The notes under the pieces: model-generated
What the model was told of the DNA's origin: nothing
Seen by the model: the letters and a program-made list of their open reading frames with translations, nothing else
Database searches by the model: none
Assembly: GCA_903813345.2 (NCBI GenBank)
Contig: CAIIXF020000003.1
Location: 33,038,159 to 33,102,158 of the forward strand
Direction: 5' to 3'
Source: Owenia fusiformis
Taxonomy: Eukaryota; Annelida; Polychaeta; Sabellida; Oweniidae
Length of the DNA stretch: 64,000 bases
Translations under genes and position numbers: made by a program
Shown here: positions 14,501 through 27,000 of the stretch, piece by piece
Layout of the letters: each line of letters begins with the position of its first letter
Position numbering within the stretch: position 1 is the first letter of the stretch

Positions 14501-15394
14501 ATAAACTCATTCTAGTTAGTTTGACCCTTGTTATATTTCTTTTATCACCTAATACACATTAATTCAAAGATAAATAACACATAAAACCAATGCCTCAATA
14601 ATAACAGAATCTGAAAACACCATTTGAAAGTAAATCAAGTCACAAAAATATAGAAAAAACAATACCACAGACACGGAGACAACATCAAGGGTACATCTGA
14701 AGTCAATAGATCCCAATTTAAAGATTTAATACACAACTTTTAAATTCTGAGATTTCCCTAAAAGTATAAAAGTGACATATTTTACTATGGGGACCACCAA
14801 TGCATTAATTATAATTAAAGTTCCTACATAACTTACTTAGAAATGTTTCCCTTGGGGCTGTAGTGCTTGCAACATGACCCCGTGGCACCTTAGTAATTAA
14901 GCACCTTATAATTGAGCATTTCACCATACTTAACATCCTTAATGACATCAAGGACATATCTTGGACTGTTTTCAAAATTTCAGCGAAATTATGTGCTCAA
15001 TTAAAATTCTCCAGTACCTGAACTCTAATATATATGGCGGAACAGTAATTACCACTGGTGTTCAGGTGGTGACAGTATCCGTACTTAGGCACCTTACGAA
15101 AATATCTAAAACTAAATTAATATTAATTCGTAATTTGATCAGCAAACGAGAAATCTCAGCAAATCATGAGAGTTCCAAATATCAAAAACATGGAAATATC
15201 ATATTTTATGTTGAAAAGAAACTCCATCGATTATCTTTGAAATAAAACATGAAATATGTTTAATAGTTGATTTTCTCCGAGGGAAGTATTGGTGATGGAG
15301 TTTGCTTAATTAGGCCTTATAATGTATAATAATGGAGAAATTAGTGGGTTTCATTATTAGACTAGCTAGGTAGACTTTCATTCTAATCGTATTT

Positions 15395-15560
15395 TTAGAG
15401 ATGTAGCTTTAGGGGAGATAACATTGGAAGATATAGCTTTGGGGGATATAGCCTTGGGGGAAATAACATAGGGAGATATAGCTTCGAGGGAAATAATCTG
15501 GTGGCAAGACGCAGCCTTGGGGGATATAACGTTGTGGGTTAGAGATCTAGCTTTGGGAAG
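15395..15560. repeat. Degenerate 15-bp tandem repeat (GATATAGCTTTGGGG)
   Basis: About ten imperfect units. The minus-strand frame reads ISPKA repeatedly and is an artefact. Confidence 0.75.
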
Positions 15561-16450
15561 GGACAAACAAATGCATAAGAAAATAAAGACAATACTTTAT
15601 CATCGTTAGAAATATCATTTACAAATCAGATATAAACATACACATTGAAAAAGTATTATATTTATAATACTGGGCCATTGCTAGTGATTCCTATTTGTAA
15701 TATATGAGCATGTACATGAGTGCAAATATATTTATTTTACACTATTGTATGAACATTGTTTGTTTTATTTACTCATCACTAAGGAGATAACAATTTTTCA
15801 TTTACATGAATTATACAGGTATATAGACAAAGGACACTTCTCTCGCTAAATAATTTCCGGCAGTGTTACAATGACAGTACCATTTGCATTGTTTTTATTA
15901 TTAGTTATAGCGGCAATTTTATCACCCATGATATATCCAACTCAGGCCTCTACTGTAGCCAGGGGGGGGGGGAGAAAGATCCCTCAGATTCAGTATTTTT
16001 CAAATCCAAAAATCTTTCATTTTGGGCACAAAATAGTCCTCTTTTGGACTTCAATTTTGAATATGAAAAATGGATGCATTTTCAATTATCTGACTTAGTT
16101 CTTAAAAATGGAGCTTTGTCAAGGACTTAAATTTACTTTATGGGCCTAAAAGGCATGGCATTTATTCCTGAATTCACAGAGTTTGAACAACCCCTCATCC
16201 TCCATTTATCAAGTGATCCCACCCTTATTTCTGGATATGGGTCTGGCATCAGATCAACATATGTTACCAGAAACAATGACACATAAGTCATATTAACATT
16301 GTATTAATAGTTATGATGTGTCGTATCAGACAGTTTTTATTAGAAAATGTTCATACAGTTAAACTATTATCATGGTTTTATTCCCCCATTAATATTCTTC
16401 CAGACTAATTTCACTCACTCCTTGATTTTCACATTTGTCCCACATTAGCA

Positions 16451-16517
16451 ACATAATCCTAAGGTGGGGCATATGGTTTAAAACTAAATGTCAAATAATC
16501 CATAAGGTGGGGCATAT
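16451..16517. repeat. Direct duplication AAGGTGGGGCATAT
   Basis: ATAATCCTAAGGTGGGGCAT and ATAATCCATAAGGTGGGGCA occur about 45 bp apart. Confidence 0.7.
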
Positions 16518-16811
16518 AGTCTCAAAGAAGACATTAATGGTTATTGTACATGTATGATTAAACATGTCAGAATTAGATCGATCTGTGTCATGCTAATTTG
16601 TTTTTATTGTATTATATTCATCATATTTTAATCGGAATGCTTTGACAGTACTGCAGATTGTATGTATCTCTATTATCTAGACATGTACATGCAGCATTAA
16701 ACATAACATGAAAATGGGAAATGATATATTTTTGGGACATTTTTCACTTTGACAAGCAAGGACCTCTGAGTTGTCACAGAAATTCAACAGGAAATGTGCA
16801 CCTTTAAAACT

Positions 16812-16906
16812 TGAAATCTCAATCCCAAATGAGGGAATCTTGATCTAAAATGAGGCAATCTAGGTCTGAAATGAGGCAATATTTGTCTGAAATGAGGCAA
16901 TTAAGA
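16812..16906. repeat. Tandem repeat of about 23 bp (TCTGAAATGAGGCAAT)
   Basis: Four copies of CTNAAATGAGGCAATN with ATTTGTCTG- or CTAGGTCTG-like linkers. Confidence 0.8.
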
Positions 16907-18069
16907 CAAGATATCTGTTCCAAACCAACATGATATTTAAATATAAAAAGCCAATTAGAACTCATTCATCTTCAGCTATAACCTCAGGCAGATTACTTAC
17001 TAAAATGACATTTAATTCCCATAAAACCCAGTTCATCTGTGAGTGTGTTAATTTAAATGCTTGAGTCTGTTGTCTCCCGGATGTAGGGTTACCTTGGTAA
17101 CAACTCATTGAGACACATTGTGACATATTTAGATGACTTCTCAGGTGTGACTTGTAATAAGACAAGCTTATTTTCTATCCCTCTTTCATTAAGGACAATT
17201 AAGATTCAAAACTCATAAATTAATGTCGAAGCTCTCAAAGAAATGTACTTGTTAACTGGAGAAATTTTAATGATATAAAAACCAAAACCTCAAAATGAAA
17301 GTAGATTCAATGCAATAAATGTAGCTTTAGATTCATCATTAATATCTGTTGCATTTTGAAGTTAAAACATTTTTGATAAGGGATATTAATATTAGAATTT
17401 CCAATAAAGAGATTAGCTCATATTTGCAGAGTTTCATATATAAGACAAGAGAATTCAATCATTTCCCGATATAATGCAATAATGATGCCATTCTGAAATG
17501 CCATTACTCTAAGTTATCAATTTTCAATTTTTAACAAAAAATGCATGAACTATATTACGAAGACAAGCAAGATGGCCGCCCCTTGATAGATTATCACCAA
17601 AGTGCAACGAATCCTAATTACCCACTCCACACATTAGCATCCAGTTAATTTTTTCATATCTAGGAACAGTTATCGTTGCCATGGTTACTGACTCTCATAA
17701 CTAATTTTCACATTTTATTAGATTACCAAAACATACAGTTATCAATATTTTCTGGAAACTACCTAATTATTCCTTCATCTAGCAGAGCTCCCTTGGGCCA
17801 AGTAAAGAAGGAATATCTCGTCTTCAAGATTACAAGACAATCGTCAAATTTTACAACTTATCTCCCTTTAAACTAAAACCTCAGCGTTATCCATCTGAAA
17901 TGTTAGTTTGTACATTTCGCAAAATGTCTTAGAAAAGGGGAAATCACTCCATGTTGTTTCAAAAGGAATGCCAACCCTAAAAGATGCTGATTTTTAACTC
18001 AAGGGACATTCGGACTGATGATTTCTTTTTTAATATCATATGTTGCTCTCATAATTATTATACTTAGAG

Positions 18070-18181
18070 GTTATGTCACTATGACGTGAAATATGCCTGA
18101 GTTCTCCCAATATAGGCCGACCTTGGGAGGCTCTATATTTGGGCAAGAACGAAGGCATATTTCACGTCATAGTGACATAAC
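18070..18181. mobile_element. Foldback element with perfect 28-bp arms
   Basis: Arm 18070-18097 starts GTTATGTCACTATGACGTGA and ends AATATGCC; its exact reverse complement is at 18154-18181. The loop continues to pair imperfectly (GTTCTCCCAATATAG with CTATATTTGGGCAAGAAC). Each arm contains a TGACGTGA CRE/AP-1-like word. It lies in the ZFHX intron. Confidence 0.8.
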
Positions 18182-18284
18182 TGATGTATTACATGCCTTT
18201 GTTCCCATGGTTACTTTAATTGTATCAATGACGTGACGTCATGATATTATCATGGTTATTAAAGAAATCTAATATCAAAACGAG

Positions 18285-18339
18285 GTAAGCGGGCTATATC
18301 GGGGTAATCGGGCAATATCGGTGGATATAGCTCGCTAAC
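18285..18339. repeat. Second inverted repeat near the foldback element
   Basis: GTAAGCGGGCTATATC at 18285-18300 pairs with GATATAGCTCGCTAAC at 18324-18339 (14 of 16). The intervening GGGGTAATCGGGCAATATCG is also partly self-complementary. A full TGACGTCA CRE palindrome lies between the two hairpins at 18234-18241. Confidence 0.65.
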
Positions 18340-19404
18340 TTTCCCATTGACTTCCATACAAATGCTTCGCTAGGTATGTAATACTCATTGATATAACCTA
18401 CATATAAGGGTAATATTGATAGCGTGAATATGGAATTTCTAACATTGGTACGAATCTCCTACATATGATGACCTAATGGGTTAAAACAAACTATGGGAGT
18501 TCAGGGTAATCGTGCTTACAGAGTATCTGTTAGATCAGTTAGTAAATGAATTCAATGAATAAGGGATTAATTCAAGTTTGACTGCTTTGAAGCCACACAA
18601 ATTATCCTACGATGAGCGATAATACCCCAACGAAAGAACTGAACCCTACCACATATTTTACTCTATTCATACAACCAGGTCTCATTTTTCATTAAGTTTA
18701 ACCTCATTTTAGTTAATTTGACTGCGTATATACAATATACAAGTTGATACTTAAAAGCGCACTGTCTCATAAATATCAAAAATCCCCCTCACTGAGTTAA
18801 ATCCAACCCATTTCATAATTATTACTAATGAATTTGGCTCATATATTCTTCTTATACAACATCCTTAAATCTGTATTTACACTTCAGTTATAATCCTTAT
18901 ATAAATAACTAAACTTGCACTTCCTTCAAAATTTAATATATAAAATCACAATAAATATTAATTCATATCTGAGAAGTAGAAATTGGAAGAGAATGTTCAG
19001 TGAGATATAAGGGTGGTTTGATATACCAAAAGAAAGCTCTTGGATATTACAAATGTAGACACAAAGTTATTGTTCATATAACATCCGCATCTTTAAACAC
19101 TGTAATTATACTTAAATACATACTAGCAAGTAAGAAGCAGATTCATTCGATTGTAAGTTAGATATGCTTAATCCATGATTAAGAAAATGGCAATTGAAAA
19201 GTTGCCAGTGATTATAATCGTTATGTTTGTGGTATATATAAGAAACTTAATATCAAATTGAAAGCAAGATGTGCAATAATAATAGTGTTGTTGCTTTCCT
19301 TTTAACTTATCCGTCACCAGTGGACTCCACTGGTTCCAAATGAAGTGAAATACCCTTCCTCAGACCAATGACTAACACAAAATCTTTAACAAAGAAAGAT
19401 GAAA

Positions 19405-19795
19405 TGCAAAAAACATGATGATAATAAAGAAACAATGATGATAATATAAGAAACAATGATGATAATACAAGTAACAATGATGATAATACAAAAAACAATG
19501 ATGATAATACAAGAAACAATGATGATAATGCAAAAATGATGATTAAAAGAAACAATGATGATAATACAAGAAACAATGATAATGCAAAAATGATGATTAA
19601 AAGAAACAATGATGATAATATAAGAAACAATGATGATAATACAAGAAACAATGATGATAATACAAAAAACAATGATGATAATACAAGAAACAATGATGAT
19701 AATACAAGAAACAATGATGATAATGCAAAAATGATGATTAAAAGAAACAATGATGATAATACAAGAAACAATGATGATAACTCAAGAAACAAGAC
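19405..19795. repeat. 21-bp minisatellite (AAGAAACAATGATGATAATAC), with interspersed variant units
   Basis: AACAATGATGATAATACAAG recurs every 21 bp, broken at intervals by GCAAAAATGATGATTAAAAG inserts. The frame gives Asn/Asp-rich ORFs on the plus strand and Leu/Ser/Phe-rich ORFs on the minus strand, both repeat artefacts. It lies about 1 kb beyond the ZFHX donor, inside the intron. Confidence 0.93.
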
Positions 19796-20379
19796 AGCTT
19801 ATACCCAATCATTAAATTGGACAATAAAATCCACAAAGAATAACATATGGATCTGAAATATAAATACACACATAATCTTGATTACAGACAATCTACAGAG
19901 AAAGGAATAGCAGGGATGTCTACAATTTCTCAAAACCAGGTTCTCTGCTTATCACATGGTGCTGAAAGTATAAGATGTTAAAAGATGTTCGAGTGGTTTC
20001 AACTACTTGAGGCCTATCCTTCCTACCCTAAAATAAATATCAGTCTTACAATGTAGGATGTACTTGTATTTAAATTACTGGAAAGTTTAAGCCATTATTA
20101 TGACAATTCTAAACTCATTTAAAACAGATATGGAAAAATGATGTCAGTCATAACTAGTTCGCATCAAGAGCTTCAATCAATTCTAAAGCTAAGTCGCTAT
20201 TATAATCCTAATATGCATTCAAAATAGAATATAAAATGTAGAACATTAAATAATGACATTTTTCATGCTAAAGCACTCATTAACTTGATGAGTAGAAAGC
20301 TTATCTGAAGCTGTCTTAAACCTGCAGCAAATACATAGCCGTCTGCTCGTGATTACTCATTTCAAGATTTTCTTTCTAA

Positions 20380-20500
20380 AATTTGAATGAGGTGTCCAAT
20401 TTTCTTGCATTTCTATACAATTTAGAGTATTGACTACATCCCTGTTTACTTTATTCCTTGCTGATTCCTCTCTTTTCTTTTCTATTTTCCATTAAAAATT
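20380..20500 (+). repeat. Dispersed repeat family copy C
   Basis: CTAAAATTTGAATGAGGTGT, CATTTCTATACAATTTAGAG and TTTACTTTATTCCTTGCTGA. It is the copy nearest to the ZFHX donor, about 300 bp into the intron. Confidence 0.65.
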
Positions 20501-20810
20501 ATCCCCGCAAAATTTTTCTCATGGGTATTCACATAGAGGCTCCACTTGAACATCTTCACTGGATTTCAACTGTTGAGTAGGGAAAGATAACGAATCAATG
20601 AAAATCCTGAGGGTCATGTTTTTAATTGTAAATTAGAACAGAATCTAAGGGAAATACCCAACGAAAGAGAAACAGAAATGTAGTTCAACATCTAACTTGT
20701 TTGGAAATGTTTTCACCTCAAGATGCTATCATCAAGGAAACAAAGATGATTATTGCTATATTAAGTATAGGAAAAGAGTAACTACTCAATTTTAAAAATA
20801 CCAAAGTTTC

Positions 20811-20817
20811 AACTTAC
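20811..20817 (-). promoter_or_regulatory. Splice donor of the ZFHX exon
   Basis: Read on the minus strand the junction is GACGAGG followed by GTAAGTT, a near-perfect donor. Reading through it adds only KLKLWYF and a stop, which is intron translation. The junction falls one base into a glycine codon (phase 1), just after an acidic stretch following the last finger. Confidence 0.9.
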
Positions 20818-23800
20818 CCTCGTCGAACTTGACCTCTTCGTTTTCTTTCTGTTCCTTGACTATGAACACCTCTGCCATATTGTTCTCCTTTCCGACCTCT
20901 CGCATCGCCATGGCGCGGATGTTTTCCTTCTGCAAATGTTTCACTGAATGGCCATGTTGGATCAGTGAAAATTTCGTCTTTGTAGAGAAATTGCAGATGG
21001 AGCAATGGTAGTATTTCTTGTCGCTGGGAATGTTCTTCTCGCACAGCTGGAGGTATTGGTATAATCGGGCGCATGGCTCGTGACGTGGCGTTGTCACATG
21101 GAGTTGTAGTTTATGGATGCTATTGGTATAGAAATCGCAACTGTTACATCTCGCCTGTACTGGATTACTCATATTGATATACTTCAACCGCCATTCATTG
21201 GAAGCTCCGCCCTCTTTGACATGATTGACAAGTTGAAGACGTTGAATGTGCTTATCAGTTTTGCAATGCAGTTGAAAGTTGGCCTTTAGATTTGTCTTGT
21301 AACTGCAGAGGTTACACATGTAGCTTCCACTTGAAAGAATCACATGCTCGTTTTCCCGCGATTTTGATCGGTCCATTTGCATATGCTGATGTAGCGACTC
21401 GATAGAATCTGTAGAGTAGTTGTTACAGACAGAGCACTGGAAAAGTCTAGCCTTGTCGGAGATGTTGGGGCTCGGAATTTCAGTACCTGGTTCAGTTTTC
21501 AGAGCAGTTAGGTCTACTGGTGCATCATGGCTGGAGCCCCCGGGGAGTGGAGGAGCTAGCAACATGTTTGGGTCATAGGGGAACCCTGGGGGTAGCCTGG
21601 AGGGGGTCAGTGGTGATGTCATACCAGGTATACCTGATGTCAATGAGCTTGGGTCATGTATCATCGCCATAGTGTTCAACTGCAGCTGCATATCATGCTG
21701 CATGTGCTTCACGTTCTGCTGCAGAACCATCATGTTGTGCGTATGCTTCTCACTTGTCATATGAATTCGCAAGTTTCTCGCAACATTTGTCTCGTAATTA
21801 CAGACATCACAACGCCAAGTTGGTTTCGGCTTGTTTGTTTTTGGATCAATGGTGACGCTTGATGGTTTGGAGGTCTGGGAAGATGGTGAAGGGCTGGGAA
21901 TTCTGTTTGGCTGTGGGGCCACAGAGGTAGCTGTTGGTGGCATCTTCATCTCTGTTGTTCCATTTTGGAGATCCTGCATGTTGTTAATGTGTTTATCAGA
22001 TTGCATGTGAATGCTCAGGTTGCCTTTAGTGGTGGTGGAGTAGTTACAGACGTCACAGCGGTAAGGCTTGTATCCGCATGTGTAGATCTCACCACGTGCA
22101 AGGCGAGGATGGGCCTGGTTGGTGATACAATAGATGCACTGTGTGTCATTCTCTGGGTGCTTCTCTTTCATATGAATCTCTAAAGTCTCTTGATACTTAT
22201 AATGCCAATTACATTTAGGACACTTCAGTGTCTTACACGAGTTTCGAGAGTGCATCATGGTCATGTGACCTCCAAGTGATCGCGAAGATCCCAGAATCAT
22301 ATCACATTTAGGACACTCAACACCCTGTTGGCGACCATGAGGGTGATCTTCACATCCTGGGATAATCAAACCCGGCATGGAGAGTGATTGGGAGAACTGA
22401 GGCATAGTCATTGCGAGTGATGCCAATTGTTCTTCAGTTGCTCCTAATCGGCTAAGAGGAGATGGCAGCAAAGCGTGAGCAGATATCGGAATTGTGATTT
22501 CAGGTGTATCATCATTAGGTGATTGGCGTTCATCTAAACCGTCATCGACATCTTGAGTATCTTTATCTAATGAGTTATTTTGATCTCTGTTTTCAGAAGA
22601 CTTGGATTTTTTGTTCGTTGGAGAGTCATTGTCCGAATCTCCGTTGACTATAGCACCCTGTGTTGTAAGTTGAGCTGAGGTGGGGGTCAAGGGCGACTTG
22701 ACGTCTGCTACGCCAGCAGTGTGCGATGATTTGGCAGAAGCTGGACTAGCAGAGTTACGAGCCCGTGGTGAGGTGGATCTGGACAATACTGCATCACTTG
22801 GTAGTTGAGCGGCGGGGGAGGTCGAGGATGACCTCGATGACATGGCTTCAGTTTCATCTTTCTTTGGCTCCAAAAATGACATCAATGGTTCCTTCCCCTT
22901 TCCAAGACCCTGGATTATGGCAGATGAGTTTTCCTTATTCATTATCTCCATTTCCTGATCTGTTAGAGACATCTTGTGTTCACTGGTAGCATGAGCAGTG
23001 AATGATTTAGTAAAGCCAAAGGACAGCTTACAAATGAAGCACATGAGAATTGGTTTAGTGGGTACTGTCGCAGCGTCCATTTTATTGGCATTAAGTGCAT
23101 TCTGTATCTTAGGTTTATCGTTATCATCATCTTCGTTAATGTTATTAGATCGGGATTCTTTTTCATCCTTTTTTGTTCTAAGATCAAATACTCTGTAACT
23201 GTGCATTATTGGAGCCTCAGCGTAGTTTCTATTTCTCTCACGTTCTGGGTACATGAAGAAAGTGTTATAGAACGCAGCTGGGTTTCGGTGAATATAAACA
23301 GCATTGGCGATCTGAGGGTATGAGGGGACAAAAGCCTGTGATGTTGAGGGTCTACCACACTGTTCAATGGTACTACCCTCCTTGCCACACTGCTCAACAA
23401 TACTCCCCTCTTGTTTAGGTACCTGCTCAGCCAATGAGTCAGTATCACTCATTTCTGAGTCTCCAGCCTCTATAATATACGCCGAACCATCAGGATTATA
23501 CACAATTTTCCCTTCAAAGCTTTCACCATCACTGACAGCCCCATCTTCCTCAACTTCCATTTTATCTTCTTTGGACTTGGCAGTAGAACATACATGAGAC
23601 ATATAAACCTGGAGGGTATCAAACTCATTGTTACATTCACCACATTTCACTTTCTCCTTTGTCTTAGGTCCGTCTGCAGAACTGGCGGCCATTTTGTCCA
23701 AAACTGGTGATGAAGATGTTGATTTGGAAAATGAGGAATTGGTTGTTATTACATTACTTTCAATTGGATCATTTTTGTTCACATTATTGGCAATAATCTC

Positions 23801-23995
23801 ATCAACGGGGAGCTCATTGTTATTTTGGGCTAGAAGCAATGCTTTCCCGGGTATATGGGGTGTGTCATGAGATAATTCACTGCGAGACTTGTCTAAAACT
23901 CCATTAGAACTTACTGTAGAGTTATTGGAGGCTATAATCCGGCCAACATCAGGGACCTGGATTTCATCATTTGAACTAGCATGATCCACCTCCAT
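20818..23995 (-). CDS. ZFHX3: ZFHX3/ZFHX4 (zfh2-type) zinc-finger homeobox transcription factor, first coding exon (partial gene)
   Basis: This encodes the N-terminal 1059 residues, plus one base of the next codon, of a very large nuclear DNA-binding regulator. Visible Cys/His pairs give ten zinc-finger motifs near residues 118-136 (degenerate, C2HC-like), 319-340, 561-582, 592-613, 647-669, 729-751, 854-871 (degenerate, second His unclear), 894-916, 950-972 and 998-1020. Segments such as GSSRSLGGHMTMMHSRNSCK, NYSTTTKGNLSIHMQSDKH and NLKANFQLHCKTDKH are close to what I recall of vertebrate ZFHX3/4, as is the SAIIQG/KEPLMSFLEPK block after finger 2. PVDLT (826-830) fits a CtBP-binding motif and LKTE (832-835) a SUMO consensus. 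The start is the first ATG after an in-frame stop 15 nt upstream, in the context CAAAATGG. The exon ends at a GTAAGT donor in phase 1, which matches the vertebrate exon boundary as I recall it. Later fingers and homeodomains must lie beyond position 1. Invertebrates usually have one such gene, so the choice between 3 and 4 is nominal. Confidence 0.95.
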
Positions 23996-24052
23996 TTTGA
24001 AGAGCCTCTTTTACGACCTCCATGCATACAACAGCGGGTTAGTCTGAACGAA
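23996..24052 (-). other. 5' UTR part of the ZFHX exon, carrying two upstream ORFs
   Basis: On the minus strand a pyrimidine-rich tract ending TGTAATTCCAG precedes this segment, so the exon probably begins at 24052; a weaker AG at 24044-24045 is an alternative. Two ATGs lie upstream of the main start and out of frame with it. The one at 24027 opens a 31-codon ORF that closes at 23932, and the one at 24023 opens a 15-codon ORF that closes at 23976. Both run past the main ATG, so they could reduce its use. One or more untranslated first exons must lie at higher coordinates; I could not identify them. Confidence 0.7.
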
Positions 24053-24072
24053 CTGGAATTACAGAAAATAAA
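24053..24072 (-). promoter_or_regulatory. Splice acceptor of the ZFHX exon
   Basis: The minus strand reads TTTATTTTCTGTAATTCCAG, a T-rich tract ending in CAG. It is the only convincing acceptor within about 60 nt of the start codon, and it leaves a short UTR segment ahead of the ATG. Confidence 0.7.
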
Positions 24073-27000
24073 CATATTTCAGTGATAACAAAAGATATAA
24101 TCACCCTTAGACAATCGCCATCCACGTTAACATTGAAAATAGAATTTAATAGGCTTTAAAATCAATAAAGTGGATAGACTGATAATCACTCACTGGGCTC
24201 TGCTTACATTGGAAAGATAAATTACAAGCAATGTAATCATACCAGAACTGTTATTTCTTCTATAACTCATTAAGCATGCATTGTCTCTAATGTATTAATC
24301 AGGTATATGTACAATACATATATGCTTATATGTAAATACTTTAAATGATGAGAATTAATCGCATATTTCAAACTATTGTCATAGGTAACAATACATACAC
24401 ACTTGTCAATTATGCTTCAATCAAAATCTATTGTTTAGCCTTTCAAATGTTTATTCTAATATTTGCTCAAACATTGTTTCAATGTGAAAGAAATTATTAC
24501 TCATATATAACGATCCTAATGAGTTTTTAATGAATTATAGCATATGTGAATTTTCTGAAAAATAATGCTTTATATTTCTGTTATTTTATGGATATACATG
24601 TAATTATTTGTATGCTCCCAACACAGATACAGATATCCCCATATGGATCAGTAACACAAAAAGACAGGAAATATAAAGAGATTATCCTATATGAGGTTCA
24701 GGATACTGGGATTATCTAATATATTTAAACCTTAACATTTAAAAAATAGGTCTATGGTTTGGTTTCACCTCATTTTAGAATTGAAAGGAAACTTCCTGGT
24801 TGGCCCAAATACTTACCATGGTACGTATTTCCATGGTAATTTCATTTGGAAATTCATATATTCGTGTGAGATTTACAATTCACAGCCATTAATCAACATT
24901 CTAGATTTCAATTTATAATGCCAGCAAAAAATGATAACTTGTCATGTTATATGACATCACATATCTATTCTTGACAAAGAATTCACAATTCTCAAATAAC
25001 ATCTGACTATTCTTCAAAGACATCTTCACAAAATGTCAACATTTTATATTCATTAGTAAATTAATCATTTGCAGGCTTAATCATTGGATGAGGCTTTAAT
25101 TAATGTCACTTGTTTTGGATATATTCGAGGACAAACTATTTTTTTAAAGGAAGGGATCCGTACTGAACTAATCAAAGGAAAATCCATATGGTTAATTGCT
25201 TCATAATGGGGCCACACTATGCAGAGAAACATAGGAGACTATCCACGCTGAATATAGATCTATAATTAGTGAAAAACAATTACTATGAGTTTTATGTTTC
25301 AACTTCCTTCAGTTTTTACAGAATTAATCATATTATGGATTATTTCAAATCATGAATAATGAAAATAAGTAGCATGATTTGTGGTGTTTTCAAGAAAACA
25401 AATCTCGATTTTTGAATAAATTGGGAAATGTGCTATCACGTATCATAACCAATTTAGCTGGTCGTGTCTTGTCTACCAGACATTTGTGTCACGGAATGTA
25501 ATTATAAGCCTCCACTTGTAATAAAAAACTAACCCTTCTAAACCAGTCCTAACCTTGCAGTTACATGAACACATGTCCTAAAAATGCATCATATAACAGG
25601 AAGAGACTATTGCATGAAAAATATCAGTTGTTTAAATCCAGCACAAAAAACCTTGAAAATAAGAACCAAACTTACATCAAAAATCTTTTTAAGTATGTTG
25701 TCATAGAAGCTAATTTACTAAGAAAAACAATATGTAATTATTGTCTCAACTTTTTTAGTCCAAGGTGTGGCAGCCATGACATTATATTCTCATTACGAAA
25801 CATTAGATATATTACACAAGAGATTCATTTTCATAATAACTATGCTATGGTGTTAATTAAAAGAAATTATAGAAGATATTAATTTAACATACAATGAATA
25901 AATACACATTGGGGTCTGTATATTAATATAATCAAGTTTTTAAAATATGTATATTTTTCAGTCTGTTGAGGGATATACCAAGGCATTTTTCACAAATATT
26001 GTTCCCAGTTGCTTCTAGGTGAATTTTACTTTTGAAGGTGGCATAGACATTCTCAGAAAATGGAATGAAATATTTGTTTTATTATTCACTTTTATGTTTC
26101 TTATTCCGTGAGAATGTTTTATGTCATGTGATCAATGTTTAACCAATCACAGTATGATAAACAAACATGAGACAATAACACAAAATATCACAATTATATT
26201 CTCATATATGAATTTATCGACAAATATTGCTCAGTACAACTTGAAGACATATCATGTAAATGGTGAATCGACAACTAATTCTGTCCTAAAAATTAAAAAT
26301 CGATATTGAATGTGATCTGTTTTATTGATTCGACTGGTTCTGATAGGGTCCCTTAATTTGCGCTAATACCCATGGATCTATCGTTCTACTCGTTCGCTTC
26401 ATTTATCATTGTACAAATAATTATAACACTGTGATTGTCAGTTCTACATGATTCTAAAGATATCAGGCGAATGGAGGCTTCTTCATAGCAGATCATATTA
26501 TTGCTTGTAATTACTCAGATAAATGGTATATTTTTCTACCATCGTGTCTGCATAATGCATTAATAACACACTATACATTCCCTTATCTTGAACGTATAAA
26601 AAAGATAGAAAGAAAAACGACCAGCATTACAAAGAAATGTTTATAGCAATGATAGCATCCCTTGCACATCTTGACATAAGAACATCGAGCGAAAAAAGCT
26701 ATTAAACGCAAAAATGAGGAATTATGGGAGAGGCATTGTTTCAATTATGTATAAATTGACAAGAAAATCAGAAAAATATGTATATCTTATATATAGTCCT
26801 AAAATTTGATGGCGACAAAATGTCAAGGAATGTTTTATTAATGTGATGGTATGCATGACAATCTGTTATGTCTATTCTCTACAGGAAACAATTTTAATTA
26901 CCCGTACAAAAAATTATTATTCATGGAGTCTTAACAAAAGATTAGCAAACATAAACATGTATATTCATTTCTTTCTATTTCCAACAAAATATACTCAGAT

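Larger units (their letters stand above)
1..20810 (-). other. Large intron downstream of the ZFHX exon (part)
   Basis: No further ZFHX exon (later zinc fingers, homeodomains) is recognisable here on the minus strand, and open frames are short and compositionally random. The known architecture of the family (later fingers and homeodomains in separate downstream exons) implies that this whole stretch is intronic. It is AT-rich and contains the small repeats, foldback element and minisatellites listed separately. Short exons cannot be excluded by eye. Confidence 0.6.

Noticed and set aside
19307-19856. ORFs of 161 (minus) and 106 (plus) codons rich in Leu/Ser/Phe or Asn/Asp
   Set aside because: They are frames through the 21-bp minisatellite, without any family signature.
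20814-23870. Many 60-86-codon ORFs in other frames of the ZFHX exon
   Set aside because: They are shadows of the coding frame; none has recognisable domains, while the ZFHX frame is continuous and conserved.
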